Shown: one piece after another, positions 46,013 to 56,900 of the stretch
Layout: each line of letters begins with the position of its first letter
Numbering within the stretch: position 1 is the first letter of the stretch
Assembly (NCBI GenBank): GCA_027475525.1
Contig: JAMWFC010000034.1
Location: 186,001-250,000 of the forward strand
DNA from: Macrolepiota albuminosa
Taxonomy: Eukaryota; Basidiomycota; Agaricomycetes; Agaricales; Agaricaceae
DNA length: 64,000 nt
Reading direction: 5' to 3'
The notes under the pieces: model-generated
Database searches by the model: none
The model's input: the letters and a program-made list of their open reading frames with translations, nothing else
What the model was told of the DNA's origin: nothing
Program-made: the position numbers and the translations under genes

Positions 46013-47132
46013 TCCAAATTTGAAGTAGTGGTTTTTAATTTATGTATTTTATCTGTGAAGACATCTATGGTATAAGGCTTATTGGTTCTAGACCATCAGA
46101 CCATAGTAGGTCTTTCAATGTGGTGCAAGTAGAGGGTTATCATAGTATTGATGATCTCTATATATTCCAATTGGAATTTTTCATATTGATCCATTGGCTC
46201 ATCACCCCAGACAACTGCTATAATTTCCAATACTGTGTCTATTTCTGTTTATACCATAGCTTGGCTAGCCCAGCCCTCTGAATCTGAGCTTTGCTGGTTA
46301 TACTAATGCTGATCAATAATCTTCCTTGTAAGGCCAATTTTTACCTTTCTCGCCAATTTAAGAAGGTGTAGAGAAAACAAGGTTTTAGTCTACAGGTTGA
46401 GTAAGTAACTGTATGCGTAAGTAAAAATAAATTAGGCTCACCCTCAGTGACTCCGTGTAATGTAGTCGACTGAGGGTGGCAATTCGTATATCCAAGATAG
46501 GTAAAGAAAAATAATTAAAGTTTATTCGCAAGGAATAGCAAATACCGATCGTACTGTGGCTTATGTCATAGCCAAGAGAGAGGTATTCCTAAAAAGGAAG
46601 TGTCCGACGGTAGCATAAGCCTACCTTCAACAGAAGGAAAGAAAGAATTCTTTGATAGCAAGCTTCGCTATATATATCACATCTGTTGGTCAAGTATGCA
46701 AGGCATCAGTGAGCCCGAAAAGCCAAATATAGCGGCTCGTTCCCTCCCTTCATACAAAAAGCCTGTCGAACTTGCTCAATTATGTGTCTATACCGAGACT
46801 CAATTCAATCCCGGTGTTTACATCCATTCTCCTCATTCAGGGCGGTGTTTACACGCTGTTGAGGTTGATCGAGATCAACGAATCTTGTCAAGTTGATCCC
46901 CTTGCGCTGGGTTTCCTTTGGTTGAGGCCCAAATAAATAGATAAACGGATAAACTCTGAGAAAGATAGTCTAGATGACGAGACTGTCGACTCCCAACGAC
47001 ATTGTCTGTCATGGTCATGAAACCAAATCGCAGACGGAATATACTCAAGTATAACTTGAAGTAACCGGATTTATGGCTGGCGGGAAATAGGACTTTGAAA
47101 ATTGAATCTCCGGGCTGATTTGGTAGTAATTA
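46013..47132. other. No recognisable gene
   Basis: About 1.1 kb downstream of the terpene synthases. A 99-codon plus-strand frame at 46600-46896 has no motif and uses a non-ATG start on my reading, so I do not call it. Nothing else is supportable. Confidence 0.5.
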
Positions 47133-47347
47133 TTACAGCTGTTTTCATAACGATAGACCCCTTCGACTTCGGCTCCTTGTTTAGTTGTTTGGCTGATATT
47201 AGCTTCTGCCGGGCTTGCCGGGATACGACCTTTCAGTGGTATAGAATGGTTGTATCCCGGCGAGCCCGGCAGAAGCTAATACCAGCCAAACAACTAAACT
47301 TCAAGGAGCCAAAGTCAAAGGGTCTATTGTTATGAAAACAGCTGTAA
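47133..47347. repeat. Foldback inverted repeat (MITE-like), 215 bp
   Basis: The left arm 47133-47229 (TTACAGCTGTTTTCATAAC...) and right arm 47250-47347 are inverted copies of about 97 bp with around eight differences, mostly C/T type and one short indel. The loop is about 20 bp. It has no coding capacity. It resembles a miniature inverted-repeat element; transcription would give a long hairpin RNA. Clear target duplications were not seen. Confidence 0.8.
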
Positions 47348-48120
47348 GTATTTCCGCCTGGGTTCATTAAGTGCGTAAGCTTGGCTAATCCTAACGAAAA
47401 AGCTTTAGACTGATCGTTGATCCATCGAAGATATATATTGCATACGTATATACGTTCATATCAAGGACGCAAGACAAGTTCTCGATGTAAGTAGTTAGTC
47501 CTCTTTTCCTTGGACACCCACAGGGCACAGCGTCCAAGTCAGGGTTGCTTTGCTCACCATCTTCCGGATCCTTCTCCTTCATTATTCTTCCTTGGAACTT
47601 TTGCTTACACGCGACGTAACGCTTTTTACTTTTACCTCAGCCTTGGGATTACATACAACCCTCACGTATGATAATACGTGAAAGGATGCGATGATTGAAA
47701 GGATGGGGTTTCGTTGTGAGTAGATAAGCTAAGTAAGGTATACGTATGTATGATTATGTTCCGAGTTCCGTATGGTTCCGGGGTAGGAGGGGTACTGTGA
47801 GACGTCTTGGCGTCCATGTGATGCTCTCTCTCCATTGACATACATACAAATCACTTCACACCAAAACGACAGGAGAACAACCGCTGTTGATCATACATTA
47901 AACTAAACCTACCAAACAAACATACTTAGGAGTAAGGAAGGAGTCTACTGAGTCCTATAAAAAAAGCGAACGAACTAACGAAGGAACAAAACACACTAAC
48001 TTGTAGCTACAAAGGTTATACAAACTGTTCTGTCTTTTTCTTTTTCTACGTATACAAATACAGCCTGTAATCAAGGCAAGTGGGGAGGAGGGGACGTCCG
48101 AAACGACACACAAAAGAAAA
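47348..48120. other. No recognisable gene
   Basis: About 770 bp between the foldback element and the 3' end of the minus-strand membrane protein gene; probably includes its 3' untranslated part. The minus-strand frame 47582-47391 shows no motif. Confidence 0.5.
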
Positions 48121-48131
48121 ATGAATCAGAC

Positions 48132-49720
48132 TCAGACCGCGGTAGGACCGCCAAGACGAACCAAGAGCCTCTGTGCAATCAACGCGTCCTCGTGTACGTG
48201 TACGTGTGCGCCTGGGTCTCGTGCTGCGCTCTCATCCCTATCCCTATCCCTGTCCTTATCCTTGTCACGCGCGCGTGCTAAAGACAAATCCTCTGCGACG
48301 TCTAGACAGGGCGGAGGCGGGGGTGTGCGTGGGCGCACGTTCCTCATCCCGAAAGACCGTGCAGAATGCGTAGGAACACTAGAGTTCGAGACGGTGAAAT
48401 GTACTCTATGGCTCGGACTTGGATCCGGACTCGAGAGAGGAAGGTTCATCGGGAGAGGCAGAGGGAGGGCAAGAGGGAGAGGCAAAGGCAAACGACCCCA
48501 CGCGCTCATCCGGGGCCGGGGCTGGGTCCGGGCGAGCGGCTGCATCGGCGGGGGCACACAAGCATCATACGACGAACTGCGCGGTCTACGAGCACAACTC
48601 GTACGCACACCTCCTTGGGTCTCAGTGTCAGTGTCGAACGCACACGGGCCGGCCCAGCGACGATACGCGCTCGGGGGGGCGGCGCTTACGGCCGCGGCCG
48701 CGGGCAAGGGGATAGGAGCGAATGGGTCCCTGAGGTCGCGGAAGTCGCCTTCTTCGTGCTCGCTCGGGTCGTCGGTCGTGGTGTGCCAGGACCACGCGCG
48801 TTTGTATGTTACGGGCGAGGGAGGGGGCGTGATGAGGACGGGGCTGCGCGGGGCGGGGCCTGGGGATATGCGTGTGCCTGGGGGGAGGCAGAGCGGGGGT
48901 AGAGGCAGAGGCGGGGTTGGGGGCGGGGTGGATGATGTGGTGGATGTGGTGGCGCTGGACGGGGATGGGAACGAGGGTTTGGTGAGGATCGGCGTGGGGC
49001 GGCGCGGGACGCGAGAGGGATAGTAGTATGCGGCGCAGATAAAGAGGAGGGCGAGGACGGTGAATGCGGTGTCGAGGATTCGGAAGATGTCAGTGGAGGA
49101 GAGGTGGGAGACGGAGACGAGGGAGACGACGAGCGGCGACGGCGGGCCGGAGGCGTGGAGGGCTGGAGGGATGCAGAATGCGGTGGCGAGAGTGTAGGAG
49201 AGCTGTGCGGAGAGGAGGAGAACGAGAGGAATGGAGGTGCGCGGAGATGGGTGGGGTTTCTCAGACGAATGGTGTGACGCGGGTGACAGCTGGAAGAGAC
49301 AGGCAGTGGTGGCAAGGGTGGCGACAATGGACACAAGGAACAGGATTGGCGTAATGCGGGAGAAGCGCGGCACAAAGGAGAAGAGCGTCGCAGGGTGGCG
49401 ACAATGGACACAAGGAACAGGATTGGCGTAATGCGGGAGAAGCGCGGCACAAAGGAGAAGAGCGTCGCTGCAGAGGCGTCAGGCGATGCTCACATGGTGC
49501 GTGGAGACATACCGCAGACGAGCAGCACGCCAGGGACAGCGAGCATGGGCAGACGGGCACCAGCGAGGACCTGGAGATGGAGAACGGACACAGCGAGGGT
49601 GGCAACGAGCAGCGTGTGGACGACGGCCTGCGCGTTGGGGCTGGGGACTAGGCCAAACGCTCCTGCCAGCAAGGCCAGCAGGACCAGAACAGGGACGGGA
49701 GTGTACATTGCCAGTCCCAT
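48132..49720 (-). CDS. Multipass membrane protein of unknown function, paralogue 2
   Basis: Exon 1 is 49720-49513 and exon 2 is 49467-48132, with a 45-bp intron (GCG|GTATGTC ... CTCTGCAG). With one copy of the 77-bp duplication at 49315-49468 removed, the product is 488 residues without a stop. Six or seven hydrophobic helices fill the first half (VPVLVLLALLAGAFGLV, HTLLVATLAVSVLHL, ITPILFLVSIVATLATT, PLVLLLSAQLSYTLATAF, ILDTAFTVLALLFICAA). The tail is rich in Pro/Ser and holds the shared motifs RAWSW, DLRDPFA, SAYRRWA and RMSAWGRLP. It also has Pro-Leu repeats and a low-complexity Asp-Lys/Asp-Arg run near the end. GC content is much higher than in the flanking transposons. ATG 49720 is the first in frame; an upstream exon cannot be ruled out. 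Role unknown. Confidence 0.78.
49315..49468. repeat. Exact 77-bp tandem duplication J
   Basis: 49315-49391 repeats at 49392-49468 at the start of exon 2 of membrane protein paralogue 2. Frame check: the exon 2 frame entering from the acceptor equals the 49373 frame only after removing 77 bases. Confidence 0.95.
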
Positions 49721-50348
49721 TCATTTGCACTCCACTTGTTAAAAGCAGCTGTCCTCCGAGGACTTAGCCGCCGACCCGCACCCGCAACCCGCGCTTCTCC
49801 CCAGAAGCACTTCATCTCCAACGCAACAGCTCCTGTCCTGCCCACAACTCACCGACGATCTGCACAAAGGCACACACACACACTCACCCAGCAACTCCCC
49901 GATTCTCCCGCCCTCTCCCGCCGCCACAGCCGCCCCCCAGTCTCCCAAGTCTTGGCCACATGCAGTTTGCCGACCCAAGGATGCGTCATACGTCAGATCC
50001 AGACCTGTGGACCTCGAAGTACAAGAAGCCAAGAAGAAGAAGCCACGCCAGCAATGGCACATAGTGCCTGCACAAATGTCCCCAAATGCAATCTGTTGCC
50101 CGACGACCATCCGACAGGAGAATCGACACTCCTTTGCCTTCTTTGCCTTCTCCGCGGCCCTTGCTTCGTTATCCCACACTCTAACCCAAATTCAAAAACA
50201 TACATTCATAAACGTACGTGGGTACGTGAGGTCGAAGTGCCCCGACCCTCCTCCCCCTCGCTCGCTCGCTCGCCCGCCCTAACCCGCTGACATCTGACAG
50301 ACAGCGCGGAATCCCTTGTCACCGTCGACCGCCGGCATCCGACACTGG

Positions 50349-50502
50349 AAAGATGACACTTGCATGGCCCCGATGGCGTGAGGCATTCAGTGCTCCACGG
50401 AAGTGAATCCCAAATTTTCGTTGGCAAAGATGACACTTGCATGGCCCCGATGGCGTGAGGCATTCAGTGCTCCACGGAAGTGAATCCCAAATTTTCGTTG
50501 GC
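50349..50502. repeat. Exact 77-bp tandem duplication K
   Basis: 50349-50425 repeats at 50426-50502. Part of this unit (AAGATGACACTTGCAT, then GATGGCGTGAGGCATTCAG) also occurs at 63062-63110 beside the truncated membrane protein copy. Confidence 0.95.
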
Positions 50503-50703
50503 GGCTACGGTGCACCATACGTATCAGGTAGGATTTCGTTTCACAAGTGTTGACTACCCTCCAGGGTGCTCAAAGAAGCTGAGCGGATCAGTAATTTCGG
50601 GGCGTGACATCTGGCACCCCGTTACATTCGAAATGAGCATTATAACCCACCAGTACTATCGTCTATTGGGAGATGAAATTTTTCGCCATTTTTTTTTGTA
50701 GCT

Positions 50704-50857
50704 CTTACCACTAGGCGCGTGGCCTTGAAACTTCCAGGCAATATAAAGTCACTTATGATCTAGTAGATAGTGATTTTTTTCTTACCACTAGGCGCGTGGC
50801 CTTGAAACTTCCAGGCAATATAAAGTCACTTATGATCTAGTAGATAGTGATTTTTTT
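50704..50857. repeat. Exact 77-bp tandem duplication L
   Basis: 50704-50780 repeats at 50781-50857 in non-coding DNA. Confidence 0.95.
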
Positions 50858-51538
50858 TAGGGAAATTCATCCCATGTGAAAGACGTCGGGCCATGACCGA
50901 GTCAGAGGTACCAAAAATCCGGGAAGTGAAAGTGCCGTCACACCTGGGTCACAGGGTAAAGATTGTATGATTTAGCGCTCTACACCGCATGCGGAGTTTC
51001 AATAGCCCTTAGATTGTCACGCTCTCTTGAGTCCAACACAAAGATCTCTACTTCCTGAGGCTTTTTGCCTTGTTTTATTGTTTGGAAAATTATATTTAAG
51101 ACACTATGTATGTATCAAAGGATTCTGTGTAATAAAATTTTGAACACTCTTTCTTGATTCATTTCACCAAGCCCGGGTGGGTGACAAAACTTGGTCTGAT
51201 TTCATGCTTTTGAATTTTTTACACTTCAACAACTTCAATTTTCTATTAGATAACAATAGAGCCCTCATTATCTATACTGTATTCATCTATGTTTTTTTTT
51301 AGGATGCTGAGGATAGGTATATTAAGCTGCTAAATGTAAATTTCACATAGCGAACCAATTTCACATGGTGATACAGGACAGTAGCGAGAACAAGTGAATG
51401 TGGAGTTGAGGTTCTTTTGGTGGGAGGAACAACTTCATTCCATGCGCAGAAGCAGCTGCAGTGGTATTGGTGGATACCCCAACCAGGCGCAGCTCATATG
51501 CGGCCATGCCTACCCACCGGAGCTGTGCCATTGAAATC

Positions 51539-51660
51539 AGTACTTGTACATGTGAGATGATGAGAATGTTTGTATATTTATTTCAGTGCTTGTACATGTG
51601 AGGTGGGAATAGAATGTTTGTATATTTTATTCTGTACTTGTACATGTGAGATGGGAAAGT
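51539..51660. repeat. Short imperfect tandem repeats
   Basis: Three copies of a unit of about 50 bp containing CTTGTACATGTGAG and GAATGTTTGTATATTT, with small differences. Confidence 0.7.
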
Positions 51661-52101
51661 ACAGTATATGTGAGAATGGAAAGTGTAGAAAGGCAATGGG
51701 ACCTACAAGATGAGAAGATGTGAAAGGAAATTGATGTGTTAGTACATGTAGAGGGAAAAATTTGTTTAAGAGGCCTGTGCATCTTATGACATGGAGAGAT
51801 TGAGCAGGTCTGGCCAATCAGTGTCAAGGGCATGTATCAGGTTGTGTTCTTGAGCAAATTGGCAATATGTCACATTCCATGCTGAGACCACAGTATTGAG
51901 AATGATGGTGTCTAGTCTTCTCCAGTAAAGAAAGAAACATTTTTAACCTTAATAAGGTACTGCTGTATCTACAGTGGCTCAAAAAACTGTCCCAATGTTT
52001 CATACTTTTTGAAAGATGACATTGGCATGAAGGATGGGAAGTATGTAAAATCCTGATTAAATCATGTAAAATACTATGGCATTGTAGCTACAGAATGAAT
52101 T

Positions 52102-52255
52102 TAGGTTTATGTAATCAAGATCAAAACTGATGGAGCAATAGCCATTTCAAAATATTCACTCATTGGGACAGTTTTTTGTAGGTTTATGTAATCAAGATCA
52201 AAACTGATGGAGCAATAGCCATTTCAAAATATTCACTCATTGGGACAGTTTTTTG
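52102..52255. repeat. Exact 77-bp tandem duplication M (left inverted repeat)
   Basis: 52102-52178 repeats at 52179-52255. Confidence 0.95.
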
Positions 52256-52377
52256 AGCATCTCTAATTTTTCAGGTTTATCCCTATTTTACTCAGAAATA
52301 AAGAGTAAGTTGCATGTGGGAATATAAACAAAGTCATGTGACCATGTTTAGATATATTTGGGAGTAGTTCAAGCTGG

Positions 52378-53427
52378 TTGAACCACATCTTGACCTTCAA
52401 CCACTATCATGAAACCTATTCCTTCTGCACAACACTCTACTGTTGCTTCTCTTCTTGCTCAAGGGTATTCTCTGGTCAGATTGGGGCTCAAACTGGTCTA
52501 GGGAAGTCTACTACTGGGAGGATTGGTAGAGAGTTGGAGATGGACAAGGAAAACCATCCTGGAGGCCATCCTGCTAAGCTTACTCCATGTGATAAACAGG
52601 CTATTGTTCAACAAATCTCAACTGGGAGACTTGATACAGCTGTCCAGGCCACTAATTTTATTAACAACATCATTTCCAACCCTGTCTCTTCCAAGACTGT
52701 CTGGAATGTGTTGAAGGAGGAGGGGTATTGGTCTGCTACTAAGAGAAAAGTTCCTATGCTCAAAGCTAAACATTGACAACTACAGCTTAAATGGGCTCAG
52801 AAGCATCAGAACTGGACTATAGAGGACTGGAAAAGGGTGTTGTGGACAGATGAGACAAAGATTAACAGGATTGGGTCAGATGGAAAGCAGTATGTGTGGA
52901 AGCTACAAGAAGAAGACATTTCAGACCAAACAACTACACCTACTGTGAAGCATGGAGGAGGGAATAATCTCATGGTATGGGGCTGTATGAGTTGGAATGG
53001 GATAGAAAAGCTTGTAGAGGTGGTGGGGATCATGAATGCAGAGCAGTACTGTGAAATTTTAGATGATGGAGCAAAGGAGAACTTTGAGAAGTTGGAGATG
53101 GAGGAGGGTGCCCACTACTTTCAACAGGACAATGACTCCAAACACAACTCCAAGAGGGCTGACAAGTGGTTTGAGGACAACAACTTTAATGTCCTTTGGT
53201 GGCCAGCCCAATCCCCTGATCTCAACCCTATTGAACATCTCTGGGAGTACCTCAAAGAGCAACTTAGGCAGTATGAAACACCTCCTTATGGTGTGCATGA
53301 ATTATGGGAGAGGGTTGCAAAGGAGTGGGATGAAATACCACCAGAGGTATGCCAAAGACTAATAAAAAGCATGCCTAGAAGGATTCAAGCAGTTATCAAG
53401 GCAAATGGAGGACATACAAAGTACTAG
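52378..53427 (+). pseudogene. Tc1/mariner transposase, one in-frame TGA
   Basis: The N-terminal part (52378-52776) holds a helix-turn-helix DNA-binding region (GLGKSTTGRIGRELEM near 52497-52544). TGA at 52774-52776 interrupts, but the frame is the same on both sides and reads on through QLKWAQKHQNWTIEDWKRV. The catalytic part has the DD34E signature: LWTDETKIN (52837), then FQQDNDSKHNSK (about 53120) and SPDLNPIEHLW (about 53212-53244), all residues present. The stop fits a CGA-to-TGA change. The first methionine at 52378 may not be the true start. Transposase would cut at the inverted ends and insert into TA. Confidence 0.88.
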
Positions 53428-53582
53428 ATACTAAAATTAGAGATGCTCAAAAAACTGTCCCAATGAGTGAATATTTTAAAATGGCTATTGCTCCATCAGT
53501 TTTGATCTTGATTACATAAACTTAGATTCATTTTGTAGCTACGATGCCATAGTATTTTACATGATTTAATCAGGATTTTAAG

Positions 53583-53736
53583 TACTTCCCATCCTTCATG
53601 CCAATGTCATCTTTCAAAAAGTATGAAACATTGGAACAGTTTTTTGAGCCACTGTATAATACTTCCCATCCTTCATGCCAATGTCATCTTTCAAAAAGTA
53701 TGAAACATTGGAACAGTTTTTTGAGCCACTGTATAA
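53583..53736. repeat. Exact 77-bp tandem duplication N (right end of the mariner element)
   Basis: 53583-53659 repeats at 53660-53736. The unit crosses the end of the transposon by five bases (TATAA), so it spans element and flank. Confidence 0.95.
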
Positions 53737-53970
53737 CAGCAATACTGCTATTGCACTGACCAAGAACTTGAATAGCTACAGCAAGGTCAAATACTGTGAT
53801 GTGAAGATTTATTAGATCTAAGAGGCCATTGCTCATACAAATGTATATATTGATTCAATTGCTTCCAACGATAATATTACAGGCTATTCACTAAAGATAT
53901 CAAAAATCTCAATAAAATCTCAGCTAATAAAGACATATATACTATAATACTATTTAGACACTTTTATAGC

Positions 53971-56900
53971 TTATGGAGTATAGCACTGTGTCCATCTTGT
54001 TCCAAATGCATAAGATGGAAAATTTACATGAAAAGAGCCATGACGTGAAATAATAAGAGTAGTATATGGGTTGTATAATGCACCAAAAATGTGATCAGGG
54101 ACCCACATTAGTTGTTGTCGAGTCACATATTGCACAATCCACCCTTGAAAGCTCTTGGTCCAGATATTAAGTTGTTCATCAGTGAAGGCATTCCATATCA
54201 TTATAGATGGATTATCTGAGCCATAAAAAATGCACTTGTCATCAGGTAGAAATGCAACATATCTGACTTTCAAAGTGTGCTTATCTATCTGTGCACCATT
54301 AGAGGCATTCCAAAGGTTCATAGATTGATTATGTGACTTAGAGCAAATGTACTGGCCATTAGAAACATATACAACAGATGTAACAGAAGAAGTGTGGCCA
54401 TTCAGCTCCCATAGCTGTACACCATTGAAGGCATTCCACACTCTTACAGAACAATCATCTGAGCCAGAGACAATGCATTTGCCATCAGATGAAAATGCAA
54501 CAGATGTGACAGAAGAAATGTGGCCATTGAGTTTCTGCAGCTGTGTACCATTAGAAATATCCCACACTCTGACAGACTTGTCAAATGAGCCAGAGACAAT
54601 GCATTTGCAATCTGGTGAAAATGCAACAGATGTCACAAAATCAGTGTGGCCATTCAGCTCCTGCAGCTGTGCACTATTGGAGGCATCCCACATTCTTACA
54701 GACTTGTCAAATGAGCCAGAGACAATGCACTTGCCATCAGGTGAAAATGCAACAGATGTGACAGAAGAAGTGTGGCCATTTAGCTCTTGCAGCTGTGCAC
54801 TATTAAAGACATCCCACACCTTTATAGACCCATCATATGAGCCAGAAACAATGGATTTGCCATCAGGTGAAAATGCAACAGATAAGACAGAAGAGGTGTG
54901 ACTATTCAGTTCCTGCAGCTGGACACCATTAGAGGCATCCCACACTTTTACAGACTTATCACTTGAGCCAGAAACAATGTACTTGCCATCAAGTGAAAAT
55001 GCAACAGATTTAACTTCAGAAGTGTGGACATTCAGCTCCTGCAGCTGTGCATCATTGGAGATATCCCATACTCTTATAGACTCATCTAATGAGCCAGAGA
55101 CAATGCACTTGCCATCAGGTGAGAATGCAACAGATGTGACAAAGGAAGTGTGGCCATTTAGCTTCTGAAGCTGTGCACCATTAGAGGCATTCCATATCCT
55201 TACAAAATTATCATTTGAGCCAGAGACAATGCACTTGCTATCAGGTGAAAATGCAACAGATGTGACATGATCAGTATGCCCATTCAGTTCTTGCAGCTGT
55301 GTACCATTAGAGACATCCCACATTCTTACAGAGTCATCATATGAGCCAGAGACAATGCACTTGCCATCAGGTGAGAATGCAACAGATGTGACAAAAGAAG
55401 TGTGTCCATTCAGCTCCTGCAGCTGTGCACCATTAGAGGCATTCCATATCCTTACAGAATAATCATGTGAGCCAGAGACAATGCACTTGCCATCAGGCGA
55501 GAATGCAACAGATGTGACAGAAGAAGTGTGGCCATTCAGCTCTTGCAGCTGTGCACCATCAGTGGCATCCCACACCTTCATAGACTTATCATATGAGCCA
55601 GAGACAATGCACTTGCCATCAGGTGAAAATGCAACAGATGTGACAAAATCAGTGTGGCCATTTAGCTCTTGCAGCTGTGCACTATTAAAGACATCCCACA
55701 CCTTTATAGACCCATCATATGAGCCAGAAACAATGGATTTGCCATCAGGTGAAAATGCAACAGATAAGACAGAAGAGGTGTGACTATTCAGTTCCTGCAG
55801 CTGGACACCATTAGAGGCATCCCACACTTTTACAGACTTATCACTTGAGCCAGAAACAATGCACTTGCTATCAGGTGAAAATGCAACAGATGTGACAAAA
55901 GAAGTGTGGCCATTCAGCTCCTGCAGCTGTGCATCATTGGAGATATCCCATACTCTTATAGACTTGTCTGATGAGCCAGAGACAATGTACTTGCTATCAG
56001 GTGAAAATGCAACAGATGTGACATATTCAGTATGCCCATTCAGTTCCTGCAGCTGTGTACCATTAGAGACATCCCACACCCTTACAGACTTGTCGTTTGA
56101 GCCAGAAACAATGCACTTGCAATCAGGTGAAAATGCAACAGATGTAACATAATCAGTGTGGCTATTCAGCTTCTGCAGTTGTGCACCATTAGAGGCATCC
56201 CACATTCTCACAGAGTTGTCAAATGAACCAGAGACAATGTACTTGCTATCAGATGAAAATGCAACAGATGTGACAGAAGAAAAGTGGCCATTTAGCTCTT
56301 GCAGCTGTGCATTATTGGAGATATCCCATACTCTTATAGACTTGTCTGATGAGCCAGAGACAATGTACTTGCTATCAGGTGAAAATGCAACAGATGTGAC
56401 ATATTCAGTATGCCCATTCAGTTCCTGCAGCTGTGCACCATTAGAGGCATCCCACACCTTTATAGACCTATCATATGAGCCAGAAACAATGGACTTGCCA
56501 TCAGGTGAAAATGCAACAGATAAGATAAAAGAGGTGTGCCCATTCAGTTCCTGCAGCTGGATACCATTAGAGGCATCCCACACCTTCACAGACCTATCTC
56601 TTGAGCCAGAGACAATGCATTTGCCATCTGCTGAAAATGCAACACACATTACATCTGATTCTTCTAATATATTGATCTTTGACAGTGTATATTTTTTATT
56701 GCTTGTAATTGATGGGATGTTACAGAATTTCTTCTTCCATCCTTGTGACAACACACTATCCTCTGGCCATGTTGCTAAGGCTGAGATGTATAAATGTGGT
56801 GTTGACAAAGCTGCTGGACTAGCAGCAAAATGAGCTACAAAGTTGGCTGCTTCATCAATCTTCTGAATAAGATATGATTTGCTTTCTTGGTTCTATTTGC

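Larger units (their letters stand above)
49721..51971. other. No recognisable gene; two 77-bp duplications and short repeats
   Basis: Upstream region of the minus-strand membrane protein gene (49721 to about 50300) and then intergenic DNA. It holds duplications K and L and the short repeats at 51539-51660. Frames on both strands are low-complexity or conflict with each other; no gene is supported. Confidence 0.5.
51972..53731 (+). mobile_element. Tc1/mariner transposon with long inverted repeats
   Basis: The element starts CAGTGGCTCAAAAAACTGT and ends in the reverse complement, with TA on both sides (51970-51971 and 53732-53733). The inverted repeats run 51972-52270 and 53433-53731, each 222 bp once one copy of a 77-bp duplication is removed. 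The inner ends repeat the outer AAAAAACTGTCCCAATG words, so each arm is itself flanked by inverted copies. Between the arms is a single transposase gene. Confidence 0.93.

Noticed and set aside
48121..49023. 300-codon plus-strand frame over the membrane protein gene
   Set aside because: GC-rich, low-complexity antisense of the minus-strand gene, which has helices, paralogue support and an intron.
9548..53736. 77-bp duplications as target-site duplications or a new mobile unit
   Set aside because: They differ in sequence at each site, have no shared ends, and one crosses a transposon boundary; only the period is shared.
54376..56660. Regular repeats that could look like a CRISPR-type array
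   Set aside because: The unit is 126 bp with no separate spacers and encodes 42-residue WD40 repeats in one frame.
54347..56833. Long plus-strand frames rich in repeated GENATDVTEEVWPFSSCSC-like units
   Set aside because: They are the antisense shadow of the 126-bp WD40 repeats; the minus strand gives a complete NLR with motifs and introns.
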